A stretch of DNA of 64,000 nt. It comes from Nageia nagi (lineage: Eukaryota > Pinophyta). The stretch is taken from contig JBITNC010000001.1 in the NCBI GenBank assembly GCA_050084985.1, forward strand, positions 92,008,001-92,072,000. Reading direction: 5' to 3'. Shown here piece after piece: positions 45,970 through 58,199 of this stretch. The translations under genes were made by a program, and so were the position numbers. Each line of letters starts with the position of its first letter. Positions within the stretch are counted from its first letter, which is position 1. The notes below the pieces were generated by a model, which was not told the origin of the DNA, did not search any database, and saw only the letters and a program-made list of their open reading frames with translations.

Positions 45970-47305
45970 CTTTAACCCTAGACCTTAAACCCTAAATCCT
46001 TAATATTTAATTATAAACCCTATATCCTAAATCTTAAACCTTTAAACCTAAAACCAAAATCCTAAATTAAAACCCTAAAGTGTATACCATAAACACTAAG
46101 CCCTTAATTCTAAACCCTAATCCCTAACCCTAAATCCTAAACCTTAAACATTAAACCCTAAACCCAAACTTCAAACCCTTAATCCTAAATCATAACCCTA
46201 ATCCTAAAACCTAAACTAAAACCCTAAATCTTAAATCAAAATCCTTACCCCAAACCCTACACCAAAACCTTATACCCTAAACCCTAAATACTAAACCTTT
46301 AACTCTAAAATCTAAACCCTAAATCTTAGATCTAAACCCTAACCTTAAACTTTAACCCTAAACCTTAAATATTTAATCCTAAACATTAAACCCTAAATGA
46401 AAATCCTAAATCCTAAATTGTAAAACCTAAACCTTATACCGTAAATATTTAACCCTAAATCCTAAATCATAAACCTTAGCCCCAAAATATTAAATATTTA
46501 ACCCTAAACCTTATTAATTAAACCTTAAACTCTAAACATTTAATCCTAAACCTTAAACCTTACCCCTTAAATCCTAAACCTTCAACCCTAAATACTAAAT
46601 GCTTAACTCTAAATCATAAATGCTAAACCCTAACCTTAAAATCTAACCCTAAACTTTAAATATTTAACCCTAAAAATTAAACCCTAAATCCTAACATGAA
46701 AATCCTAAACATTTAACCCTAAATCCTAAACCTTAAACCCTAAATCTAAACCTAATCCTTTAACCCTATTAATTAAACCCTAAATCTTTAACCCTATTGA
46801 TTAAACCCTAAACCCTTCACCCTAAACCATATACCTTAAACCTTATATCCCAAATCATAAACCTTAACCTTATTAATTAATCCCTAAACCTTAGTAATCA
46901 AACCATGAATCCTAAACCATACTCCCTCTACCTTAAACCCTAAATCTTCAACCCTAACTACTAAACCCTTAACTCTAAACCCTAAACCCTAAATCCCAAT
47001 CTTAACCCTAAACCTTTAACCCTACTAATTAAACCCTAAACCTTAAATCCTATTAACTAAACCTTAAACTTTGTACCTTAAATTGTAAATCCTAACCCTA
47101 AAACCCTTAATTTTTAACCTTAAATATTTAACCCTAAACCCTATTAATTAAACACTAAACCCTTAACTCTAAAATCTAAACCCTAAACCCTATACCTTAT
47201 AGCTTATACCCTAAATCCTAAACCCTAGAAACATTTAACCCTAAACCCTATACCCTAAATCCTAAATCTTAAATCCTAAACCTTAAACCTTTAACCCTAA
47301 ATCAA
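45970..47305 (+). repeat. Telomere-like (CCCTAAA) array, third element
   Basis: 1.3 kb of AAACCCTAAA-type words with frequent TATTAATTAAACCCTAAACC units absent from the other arrays. C-rich strand on +. More eroded than the arrays at 10.1 and 19.3 kb. Confidence 0.85.
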
Positions 47306-47379
47306 TATATTTTATTTTATTACTTAATATTGAATCAAGTGATATTATTATTGACATCATCATTAGCTTGGCGATCAAT

Positions 47380-48958
47380 ATGTTGAGGCTTAGATGGATT
47401 GATATCTCATTCGATGATGATCCTATACCACCACTAATTCATGATAGGAGGACAAATATTTCATCATCAGATGATGAAGACCATTTTGATGAAGACTAGA
47501 CAATGTTAGTCATTCATCCTAAGAGAATAGATATATCATTGGATGAAAATGAGGTATATGTCATGAATATATAATCAAATTTTATTAGATAATTAGAAAT
47601 GTACAATTAATTAAATTATCACTTTGATGAAATTATATGCAATATTTAACTACTTAATATTATGGTTAATGTTACAAGATTGTTTTCAATCTTCATATTT
47701 AGAGGATGATGATGATTATGAGATAATAAATTTCAATGCATGAATATTTAATTTTATTTTTGAATTCTTCATAAATATTTATCTTATTTGTATTAATGTT
47801 TATATTAGGCTTGATGAAAATTTTTATTAACCATAATTAAGTCTTCAATTGGAAGAGATAAAGTAGCAATAGATTTGTACCCAACAAGATATTTATTTTT
47901 AGGAATTGAACCAATGGATGTTAATGGGATAGAAGGATTTAGTAACCCTATCACTCTTTATTATAGGCCATTTGTTGTATGTGGGTGTTAAAGATTTAAG
48001 GGTTGGCAAAAGCATTGAAGGGAATATGTAGAAATACATTATTATGATGTTGATGGCCTACCAAATATAGAGGGAGCATTACCTCCTACAATTAAGAAAG
48101 ATCCCATTGGTCCAATTGAACCTACATATGTATTGAATATGTAAAAGAGAATTTTAGGTTTAAAATATGAGAATATGTATATTCATCAAATGAATATAGA
48201 GTAAAACTATGTACAAGAATAAAAAATGAAGGATGAATTCATTGATTATTACTAAATGTTAATCCAATCAAGCTACCAGATGAGAGTGTTGGTGATTTGC
48301 ATTTAGCATCTAATTATGTACATTTGTACAAGTCTACCTATGATCGCAAGGCACAGGTGCATGGCTAATAAAAAAATATTTTCCAAAATTTTATGAACAA
48401 TTCACTTATTGTGGTCATTCATATGTGATCAAACCTTCTAATATACCTAATGTAGGCATGGTTTTGTTTATATTATCAAATATGTGAGTTTATCTATATA
48501 CTAAAAAGGAATTGTTAATGTGATTTTGTGGGCCAATTTATAGTATAACATATTGGAGGATATTAACACCATATTTATTTAGTATGGCTAAATATGGTAT
48601 GTGTGGAAAGGCAACATCACTAATAAAAGATTGAGAACATTTGTACATTGATGGTTGACCAAAGATACATGGGAATATTGCAAGATATATAAATAGCTCC
48701 AAAGGCACTAGTATTCAAACAAATTATATTTTTGTAGAATATACAAATGATAAATATAACTTTTTGCCTAAAAAAATGAGACTTTTTATAGGTGTGGCTC
48801 CTATTGTAAATCTTTTCCTTGGTGATGAGATCTTAGTACACTATAATATCAATAAATTTATTCCAGCACGTAAGAGATATATGGATTCAAGAGATCCAAA
48901 TGTATTTATTAAACTAGGATGAAAGCATCAAGAAAAGGGATAGTATGGTAGAAATTGA
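47380..48958 (+). pseudogene. SET-domain-like gene, second copy
   Basis: It is collinear with 26280-27800. The first piece begins MLRLRWIDIS and ends DENE before GTATAT (GT at 47554). An acidic DDDDYE piece lies at about 47707. The body from about 47848 begins with GRDKVAIDLYPTRYLFLGIE. The SET-like core is HGNIARYINSSKGT (about 48669-48710) followed by NYIF and FIGVAPIVNLFLGDEILVHY (about 48785-48845); MDSRDPNVFIKLG precedes the end. Unlike copy 1 it keeps an extra stretch, VEYTNDKYNFLPKKM, between the two SET motifs, so copy 1 carries a small deletion there. Frameshifts and stops make it a pseudogene. Confidence 0.55.
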
Positions 48959-49599
48959 ATAACATTGTACTAGGCATGTAGTTATGACTCTAGTCTTTGT
49001 TACTTGCTAGTTTTTTTAAGAACCTCAAGGGGGTTTGCTTGTTGAAGAACCTAGCTATTGGAATTTTTATTAAATTTTACTTAAAATAATGCTACTTGAT
49101 AATGATGTTACTTGTTAAATTTTTACTTAAAGTCATGTACTTGTTAAAGTTAATGGAAAATACTTATTGGATATTGCAAATAATGATGTAATGGACATCC
49201 ATTGATTTTTCCTTAGCATTATGATATGAATAGAAATACAATTTATTGATGTATTATGATAATAATGATTTATCATACACTTGTTACAATATTTTTACAT
49301 ATTACATTAAAATTTTATATTTTTTAAATTATATTAATTATTTGTAATATCTAATTTCACAGGCACATCATATTATAGCAAATACATAATACAAGTCAAA
49401 TACAATATCTTCTACAACAATCCTACATCAAAAAATATTCATTGGAAAAAAGGAAGTAACTAAAGAACATATTAAGTAGGGATGCATATGTAAAATTCAT
49501 AAAAACCCAAATCTAATGGTTCTTGTTCATGTAATCATGAATTCAGATAGTCAAAATGATGAAAGATAATATAATGCTCATGATCAATAATAAAGTGTA

Positions 49600-52186
49600 A
49601 TGCATGATTTGTTTGAATCAATCTATACACATGAAAATGTTGATGTAGACATGATTGATAAGTATCATACACATGATGATGTAAAAGGAGGTGATTTTAA
49701 AAATAATAGCATGTATACTACTACCAAAATACTTTTATATCAAGAAGCATGTATTTACAATTTGGAAGCACTCCTTCTTATCATGAACATAAAGTCCAAA
49801 AATGGATGGTCAAATACAAGTGTTAATGATCTTATGAAGTATGTATATTTTTATTTTATAATTTTTTCATTTCTTTAAATTTATAAGGTATTTTTTTATT
49901 GTTTAATATTTGCATAATTATTTTATTTTTTTGTTTGTATTATAGGTTAGTAAATGAAAAGTTACTTCCAAGTGACAATGTCATCCCTTCTTCGTGTAGA
50001 AAAGCACAAAAGTTTTTTAAGGATGGAGGAGTATCATGTGTTTCATACCATGCTTTTATTAATGATTGCATATTATATAGAGGACCATATAAAAAATTGA
50101 GTGTATGTCCAAAGTGTGGTGCACATATATATAGTTTAGGAACTACAAGGAATAGTGTTCCTCAAAAGGTTCTTCTCCATATTCCATTTATTGATAGATT
50201 CATTAGAATGTATAAGTGTGATTAATTTGCACAATATATGAATTGGAATGCAAAAAATAGAAATAAGGATGTTGTATTATTCATTCCTAAAGATTCTAGA
50301 GCAATGAAACATACAAAAAATATATGGCTTGATAAATTACAGGATGAACCTAAGAGTGTGAGGTTGGGTTTAGCAATTGATGGTGTCAATCCATATTCCA
50401 TACAATCATCTAATTATTTACTATGTCCTATTATTATAATTAATTATAACATACCTCCATTTATGTCCTTAAAAAAGAGTATTTGATGTTAACTCTCTTA
50501 GTTCCTAGACCACATCAGGTGAAAACTATGGATGTCTACCTTGAACCATTAATTGATGAACTAATGTAATTTTAGAATGGATTTTAGAATGTGATTGATA
50601 TAAGTAAACCTATCCAATAGATTTCATTTACATTACATGGCATACTATGAAAAATACATTGTAGGCCTTTGTACAAAATGTTATCATGTGCTTGTCCATG
50701 GTGTACACAAAATCTCATAGTAAGATATTCAAAAAACTTGTAGAAGATGGAATACCTTGGCCATAAAAAATATTTACCATTGTACCATGAGTTTTAGAAT
50801 ATGAAATCATAGTTTAATGGTGAGACTAATCACATTATAACTCCCAATTATGCATCTCATATTGATTGGTTGGAAAAGTACCAAGAAAGTGAAGAAAAAT
50901 ATTAGACAAGAGCCTCTGATGAAGGTATTGTTGAAGACCTAGAGGATGTTATTGTTCACAAAGATGACTTAATTGAAGGTGATTTTTAACAAAATATTAT
51001 ATTAATATTTTCATTTATTTTAAAAAATACTTTGTAATATATCAATTTCATTATTTTATAAATTAAATGTTTAAATTTACACATTTTTTCAAATATAAAT
51101 AAACTATCAATATTTTATAAACTAAAATACTAGAAGGATTTGTTAGTGACACATTTATTGGATCATATGCATATTGTGAAGAATGTTGCATCTTCTTTAT
51201 ATCGATATACAACAAGCAAAGAATTAGATAGTATTCAGCTAAGATACAACTTAAAGGCCATCAAAACAAAGTGTTCCCTTTCAATAATTAAAAATTTAGA
51301 TGGAACAAAAAATGTATCTACTCCAGCCTCATTGATTATGACTAAATATGAAGTGAACATTCTACACAATCTTATAAAAACCATTAAAATACCAATGAGA
51401 TATGAATCATATCTAAGAACAACATTCATTGTTGATGGAAAAATGATAATATTAAAGTCTCATGATTATCACAACTTATTGAAGGTATTCTCATATTATA
51501 TGTAGATTGAAATCCTTATATATATTTGTATTAATATATATTTTATTAATCTATATTTTTATTAATATATATTTTTTATAGATTATTTTCCACTTACAAT
51601 TCATGGATGTGTGAGTTTACCTTCTGATCTAAGATATGTAATTGGTTGAATATCATTATTTATAAGGTATTTCATGTTATTTATAGTACTACTCAATGAG
51701 AAAATATAGTGTGTTTATTTTTATTTTCAAATTTTTGATACATTTTTACATATGATGATGTTAATTATATTTTCATAAATAGATGGTTAAATTCAAAGTA
51801 AATGCATGTGGATGAAATCCATATATGGCATAGAGAAATTATTTGTAAATTTGAAAAAGAAATGGTTGAACATTATTTTTATGGATATGCAAGTGCATAT
51901 ATTGATCCACCTAGTAGATGATATTGAAATAGCAAGTGTTATAAGTACTAGAAGCATATTTTTATGAAGATATTTTTATTAGTGCTAAAAGGGTTTATTA
52001 GATAAAAATTAAGACCTAAAGAATCAATGTGTGAGGGATACATTGTACAAAAGTCTTTTTTTATATATAAGTGATTTTATATCTCAAATTCATGATTCAC
52101 CTCCAACGATATGGTTTCAAGCAGATAAAGATAGATAACCTAGAAGGGGAGGTTTTAGAAACAAAAAAGAGATCATATTCTCTTAA
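49600..52186 (+). pseudogene. tnp2 CACTA transposase, N-terminal and core part
   Basis: The best transposase copy. Exon 1 (from 49600) ends NDLMK at a GT (49839). A 107-base intron with GT/AG ends (49839-49945) restores the frame to LVNEKLLPSDNVIPSSCRKA, matching tnp2 'KLYPSDN.LP.SY.EAK'. A zinc-ribbon-like CPKCGA (about 50107-50124) follows. One TAA (50223-50225) separates this from a piece with VRLGLAIDGVNPYSIQSSNY (about 50359-50418), the family's 'VRLGLA.DGFNPF...S..YS'. A frameshift near 50473 precedes LMLTLLVPRPHQVKTMDVYL. HLLDHMHIVKNV (about 51155-51190), SHDYHNLL (about 51457-51480) and the DUF4218-like IHLVDDIEIA follow. The gypsy element cuts it at 52186. Confidence 0.85.
49839..49945 (+). 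other. Probable intron in tnp2
   Basis: GT at 49839-49840 and AG at 49944-49945; 107 bases, AT-rich, with in-frame stops. Joining the flanks gives the uninterrupted family sequence DLMK-LVNEKLLPSDN. Confidence 0.75.
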
Positions 52187-52589
52187 TGTTATGATGCTAC
52201 AATATGAAAAAGGGAAGTATTGCAAAAATGAAATGAATATGGAATTGAAATAGGAAAATGACAACTATTTATTATAAATAACAGAGTATGTGCTGGTAAA
52301 TAAAATATGAAATAGCACCAATAAGCAGATAAGGATAGGATTTTACTGAATAGTAATAGAATCATAGGTCACTTTGAGGGGGCTACCTCCTTACAACTCT
52401 AAAGATAAAAAATAATGTTCAAGATGCCTTTTTCTACACACTTCTATCTATTTATAATAAACTAACCCTAACCCTAATAGTAATGCAAAATTGGGCCCCA
52501 CCCTTATAATCATAATATTACAATATAGGCTAACAATATAATAAAATACTAATACTAACACTAAAATTTTAGGATGTGGGATGTTAACA
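52187..52589 (-). repeat. 3' LTR of the gypsy element
   Basis: 403 bp, TGTTATGATG to GATGTTAACA. Pairs with 57792-58194. Confidence 0.95.
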
Positions 52590-52602
52590 TGCCACCCCTC
52601 TT
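52590..52602 (-). other. Polypurine tract
   Basis: On the minus strand AAGAGGGGTGGCA abuts the 3' LTR, the expected plus-strand primer position. Confidence 0.7.
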
Positions 52603-52699
52603 AGGATGAATATTTATCCTCAAAGCTTGAAGTGTGGAAATTGTTGCTACAACTGATGAAGGATTTCCCATGTTGCATCTTCTGGTGCCATGCCTTGCC

Positions 52700-53965
52700 A
52701 CTGCATAAGGACTTCTATGATGGAGCGATTATGACTATCATGAGCATTGATATAAAACTACCTTAGGTACAACTACCATTGATTCATCCTTTGCCAACTT
52801 AGGTAATTTTTTTTGAACTTAAACATCTGATCTAACCACTTTTTTGAGGCAAGAGACATGAAACACTAGGTGAATCTTAGAATAAGTAAGAAGCTCCAAT
52901 TTGTATGCAGCTAGGCTAATGCACTATAACACCTTGTAAGGACTATAAAACTTTGGGGCCAATTTTTTAGGGCCTTTTATTTTTATAGATTTTCGGTGAT
53001 AAGGTTGCAACCTTAGAAATACCATGTCATCTACTTGGAACTCCATTTCCACATGTTGCTGATCAACCTGTTATTTCATATGGTGTTGGGCTATCTAAAG
53101 GTTATCCTTGAGAAAATGAAGAATATCATCCTGAGTAACTAAAGCTAAATCAACTACTTGAACTTTACTACTACCTGCAACATATAAGGTGATTGTTGGT
53201 GGAGCTTTATCATACACTACTTCATAGGGGGTCATCTTGCTAGTAGAATGATAAGATGTATTATACCACCACTTGGACAAGGGAAGCCATCATACCTAAT
53301 GCATAGGTTATGCTAAAACAAAATAACATAAATATGTTTCCAATCATTTATTAACAATTTTAGTCTGACCATCAATTTGTTGGTGATGTGCTAAGCTTAT
53401 ATTTAGTTGGGTACTTTACAGTTTAAAAAGCTCTTGCCAAAAATGACTTGTAAAAGTGGGATCATGATCACTGATAATCATCTTTAGCATGTCATGTACT
53501 TTGAAAATTGTATGTAGGAATAATTATGCCACTATCACTACTTTGTAGGGATAAGCCAATGAACTAAAATGAGCATATTTAGATAATCAATCAACCACCA
53601 CTAGAATAACTAATTTACCATGAGATTTAGGAAGGCTTTCAATGAAATCCATTGAGATATCAATCCATGTATGGGTAGGTATGGGGAGAGGTTGAAGGAG
53701 TCCCAAAGTACCCCTTATATCACCCTTTTATCTTTGACACACATCACAAGCTACCATAAACTACTTGATATCCAATTTCATACCTATCCGATAGAATGAT
53801 CGTGCCACTTACTTATAGGTTTTCAAAAATCCTTCATGTCTTGATATAGGTGTGGAATGCAATTTAGCAAGCATTTCTAATTTACATTTTCAAGAAGATG
53901 GTAACAAAATTTGACCTTTGAATCTCAAAATACCATCTTGCCATGTATGGTGTGGTTTACTTATG
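52700..53965 (-). pseudogene. Gypsy integrase region
   Basis: Minus-strand pieces in order: a zinc-binding region with LAKLHSTPISRHEGFLKTYK (about 53890-53830) and ACDVCQR (about 53755), the core with [20 protein letters not shown] (about 53670-53610), IISDHDPTFTSHFWQELF (about 53480-53425), and the C-terminal part (53280-53095) with YNTSYHSTSKMTPYEVVYDK, then VEMEFQVDDMVFLRLQPY (about 53050-52995). The Asp of the first two catalytic positions is seen; several stops interrupt the frame. Confidence 0.85.
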
Positions 53966-54079
53966 GGGTCTTGAGTGATCTATTTTAGTAATTCTTAGGT
54001 GAAACTATCCTCTGCCCACTCTTGTTTAACTTTATCCAACCATTGAGGAATAGGATATGAAAGAGCTTGTAGTGCTACT

Positions 54080-55370
54080 TGATCTTCAAATTTTCTAGAT
54101 AAAGCATCGACAACCACATTCTCCTTACCTTTATGGTATACTATCTCATAATCATACCCCAGTAGTTTGGTCACCCATTTTTGTCACCTAGGTGTAGAAA
54201 TGCATTGCTTAATGAAAAATTTCAAACTATGATGATTTGTGAGGATGATGAAATGGTGACCAATGAGATATGGTCTCTAATGTTGAACTGCATGAATGAT
54301 GGTAAGCATTTCTTTTTCATAAGTGGATTTGCCCAAATTTTTTTTAGAGAGTACTCTACTAATGAATGCTAAGGGATGCTCTTCCTGCATTAATACTACC
54401 CCAATTCCTACTCCATAAGCATCACTTTCTATCATAAAGGTTTTAGAAAAAATTAACATCACTAATACTGGGGTGGTACACATCACCTCCTTGAGTTTAA
54501 TGAAAGTTGCTTTAGCTTGAGGGCACCATTGGAAAGCATTATTTTTCAACAACATGGTTAGAGGTGCTACAATCTTGCCATAATCCTTCATAAATTTTTG
54601 ATAATAACCTATCAACCCTAAGAATCCTCAAATACTTTTCAAAGATTTAGGAATAGACCATTTCTGCATGTCAGTAATCTTTTATGGATCCACCTTAACT
54701 CTCTCTTCATATATAACATGGCCTAAGTAGTCAATTTTGCTCTTACCAAATGAGCATTTTGATTTTTGTGCATATAGCTAGTGTTCTTTCAAGATTTGTA
54801 GGGTTTGGTCAACATGTGCCATATGTTCTTACCATGTCTTATTGTAGATCAAGATATTATCAAAGAAAACTAAAATGAACTTCTTGAGAAATGGATGAAA
54901 CACTTGATTCATTAAACTTTGAAATGTAGATGGAGCATTTGTGAGGCCAAAAGGCATGACCAATAACTCATAATGCCCCTCATGGGTGCAAAATGCAATT
55001 TTTGGTATATCCTCCTCCTTGAGATGAATTTGGTGATAGCCAAATTATAGGTCCAACTTGGAAAAATATCTTGCCCCATGCAGTTCATCCAATAATTCAT
55101 CAATGATTTGGATGGGAAATTTATCCTTGATTATAATTTAATTAAGGGCCCTAAAATCTACATACATATGCCATGAACCACCTTTGTTATGAACCAATAT
55201 GATTGGAGAAGAATATGGGCTTATGTTGGGTTAAATTACTCTTGCATCTAACAAATCCTTAACCAATTTTTCAATTTCATTTTTTATAAGCAAGGATACT
55301 GATAAGGATGAATGTTTTGTGGGTGACTTCTTGGCACCAACTAAATAGCATGATCATGTGATTGTTGGGG
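54080..55370 (-). pseudogene. Gypsy reverse transcriptase and RNase H
   Basis: The RT has PYSSPIILVHNKGGSWHMYV (about 55215-55155), [25 protein letters not shown] (about 54960-54905) and, at the active site, FFDNIL where YxDDIL is expected, so one catalytic Asp is replaced. RNase H-like sequence follows in an open 112-codon piece (54615-54277) with GYYQKFMKDYGKIVAPLTML, FMIESDAYGVGIGVVLMQ and LGKSTYEKEML, then KENVVVDALSRK (about 54120). In-frame stops confirm decay. Confidence 0.9.
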
Positions 55371-55799
55371 TGGTAAGACCATTGGTTCCTCAAAGGTACT
55401 TGAATACTTACTTAAGATGGGTTGTAGATCTTTAGGCTCTATGATTTTAGATTTGGTGATTGATAAGGAGTGTAACTATGCTAGCATCGCTTTTCCAATT
55501 TTTGTAAGATCTTTTCCATGTGATGTGAGCTCACAATTTGTACAGATCTACCCTATAATCCTCTGAGAGTATGCTCTTGTTCATCTATTTTGAAGGTCAT
55601 CCATAGCTTTTGTAAAATTCCACTATATGGTGCCCAAAGTCCTCAACCATTGTACCCCCAAAACTATGTCACATCCCCCAAGTGGTAAAGTGTACATGTC
55701 ACTTTTCAAAGTATAGTGGTCCATGCTCAGTTTGACATTATGACATGTGCCTTTACATGCTATTTTTCCTCCATAACCTCAAAATTATTTGTAGGATGT

Positions 55800-56089
55800 A
55801 TGTAACAATTAACAACCTTAGCCACTCATGGATTAATGAAATTATGAGTACTTCTCAAATCCAGTAATATTATGGGAGGGTGCTTTTTGAAAAAACCTTT
55901 AACCTTCATAGTTTGAGGGGTGGTAATTCCTACCAATGCATTGTAAGAGATAATTAGGTCCTCCTCATCTGGAAATTCCTTTGTAGCTTCTTTGGCTGCA
56001 CTCATATTCTTCCTCATTAGGACCATCAACATTAAGCAAATATAACTTTTGTTGTGTACAATAATGACCATGAATAAATTTCTCATCAC
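55800..56089 (-). pseudogene. Gypsy protease region
   Basis: An 87-codon open piece ends PPIILLDLRSTHNFIN, corresponding to the 'LVDSGSTHNFI' active site of gypsy aspartic proteases. The usual DSG reads DLR, so Ser and Gly are replaced while Asp is kept. It lies between the gag knuckle and the RT as expected. Confidence 0.8.
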
Positions 56090-57006
56090 AATTATAGCAC
56101 AAGCCCTTATTTCAATATTCTTCCATTTCCTCCTATGTTAACTTCTTAGTTTGCATTATGCAATTCAGTGGTGGGGCACTTATGTTATTAGAGGAATGGG
56201 AAATATTATGTGTTTTGGTGAATGGAGGTCTTGCATTTCATCGATGAGCATTGGCTTTATCTTCAACGAGTTTTGCCAAGGTAATAACATCCATCATAAT
56301 TTTAGGATTAAACATTTTAATCTCTTATTTAATTTCTTCCTTTAAGCCATTGATAAAACAACTTGTGAAAAATGCATCATCCAACCCCTCTATGTGATTT
56401 ACCAATTTATCAAACTAATTTTGGTATTCTTTGACTATGGTAGTTTGACATAGCTTGGTCAATGCCCCTATGAAATCTTCATAGTCATTAGGACCAAAAT
56501 GAATCAATAAGTTTTGAGTGAATTCATCCCATGATGGAGTAGGATGCATCTTTGAGTACCACTGGTGCCATTGAAGAGCCTAATGGTCCAAATGAAAAGT
56601 TACCATGCACACCTTAAGATCCTATGGGATTTGGTTCAATGTGAAATACTATCTAGCCTTATAAATCCAACCAATGGGATTATCTCCATCAAATCAAGGA
56701 AAATTTAATTTGGTTATGCATGGAAGAATGAAACCACTTTATTGGATCTGAAAATTATGATTATACCCTTGTTGATTTCTTGACTACGCTAATTGCTATG
56801 AATTGGATGCATTATTGGTATGACTAAGACTTAGTTGAACACTATCACATTTACTATCAAGGGTTCTGTATTTGGGTTTGTATTTGTTGGATTTCTACCT
56901 TGAATGTATTGGTAAGTGTATCTACCATTTGTTGGATCATAGTTTGAAAGGTCATCATGGTAGGATCAGCTTGTGCTACTGTTTGGGATCTTATTTCAGG
57001 TGCCAT
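56090..57006 (-). pseudogene. Gypsy gag
   Basis: It starts at MAPEIRSQTVAQADPTMMTF (57006). A gag core with FDGDNPIGWIYKA (about 56700) and LQWHQWYSKMHPTPSWDEFT (about 56575-56515) follows, and it ends with the zinc knuckle GLCYNCDEKFIHGHYC (about 56105-56058), spaced CX2CX5HX3C, followed by QQKLYLLNVDG. It has at least half a dozen in-frame stops. Confidence 0.85.
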
Positions 57007-57777
57007 TTTTGGAAACTACTATTTTTGAAGTTGATATTTTTAGAAACTGCTATTTTTAAAAATTGCTATTTTTAGAAGTGCTTGAAAAAGTGTATGGGTA
57101 TAATATATCAAAATGATTAGCTCAAAAAGACGATCATAATGGGCTAGGTCTCCCAATGATGATTTTTAAACCCCTAGACATTTTTTTTACATTTGTGGGT
57201 CTGTCTACTTTTGTTAAAAACTATTGAAATGGTCCAAAATTTTAGTTATTTAGCTCTAAAGTTTTTGCTACCTCTGAATTGCTATTTTTGGTGGCTATGA
57301 AAAATTGCATCTCATACATTCTGCTTCTCAAATCAAGGTTTTTTATGTAAAGGAATGATTCTAGGGTAAGGATTATCTGCTCTATAGGCTTATCTAAACA
57401 CCCCTCCTATCCAAATTTCATAAGGAAAGAGGTTGCAAAGATGGCTTCTATGATAAGTAACTTTCCAGTAGCACTTGCTAGTGCACTATAGTTTATAGAT
57501 GATCGACACATCTTCCTATCTAGTTTTAGTTTATAGCCTAGATAGTCTCTGATATACTTTTCGATATGTGGAGTCCAATTCTGTGTAGGGTTTTATCTGA
57601 GGCCTGGGTATTGGTGTAGAGTTTTTTGCACCTCACTTCACACATAGCTTTATGGGCAAGTATGCTTAGCCAAAAATGATATATCTTCTTGATATTTTAA
57701 GACCCTCAGTATAGGGTTTCTAGCTTAGACATCGGAATTTTTTTTTGTTTTCCTATAGCAGAATGGCCCTAGAAAGA

Positions 57778-57789
57778 GCTTTGATACCA
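57778..57789 (-). other. Primer binding site (initiator Met tRNA type)
   Basis: On the minus strand TGGTATCAAAGC lies two bases from the 5' LTR, one change from TGGTATCAGAGC, the usual complement of the initiator-Met tRNA 3' end. Confidence 0.8.
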
Positions 57790-57791
57790 AA

Positions 57792-58194
57792 TGTTACGAT
57801 GCTACAATATGAAAAAGGGAAATATTATAAAAATGAAATGAATATGGAATTGAAATAGGAAAATGATAACTATTTATTACAAATAACAGAGTATGCATTG
57901 GCAAATAGAACACTAAATAGCATCAATAAGCAGACATGGATAGGATTTTACTGAATAGTAATAGAATCATAGGCCGCTTTGAGAGGGCTACCTCCTTACA
58001 ACTCCAAAGGCAAAAAATAATGTTCAAGATGTCTTTCTCCACACACTTCTATCTATTTAAAATAAACTAACCCTAACCCTAATAGTAATGCAAAATCAGG
58101 CCCCGCCCTTACAATTACAATATTACAATATAGGCTAATAATTTAATAAAATACTAATACTAACACTCAAATGTTAGGATGTAGGATCCTAACA
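57792..58194 (-). repeat. 5' LTR of the gypsy element
   Basis: 403 bp, TGTTACGATG to GATCCTAACA; the same length as the left LTR without visible indels. Confidence 0.95.
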
Positions 58195-58199
58195 CTTAA

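Larger units (their letters stand above)
52187..58194 (-). mobile_element. Structurally complete Ty3/gypsy LTR retrotransposon
   Basis: Two 403 bp LTRs (TG...CA) flank gag, protease, reverse transcriptase, RNase H and integrase in gypsy order on the minus strand. The 5 bp target duplication is CTTAA (52182-52186 and 58195-58199). The primer site and polypurine tract are in place. About 40 of 403 LTR positions differ by eye, roughly 10%, mostly transitions, so the insertion is old. Many in-frame stops abolish the polyprotein. It landed in the 3' part of tnp2: the flanks rejoin as CTCTTAATAAAG, matching intact copies at about 23198 and 28379. Confidence 0.95.

Noticed and set aside
54181-54372. 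+ strand frame within the retrotransposon
   Set aside because: Antisense shadow of the gypsy RNase H region.
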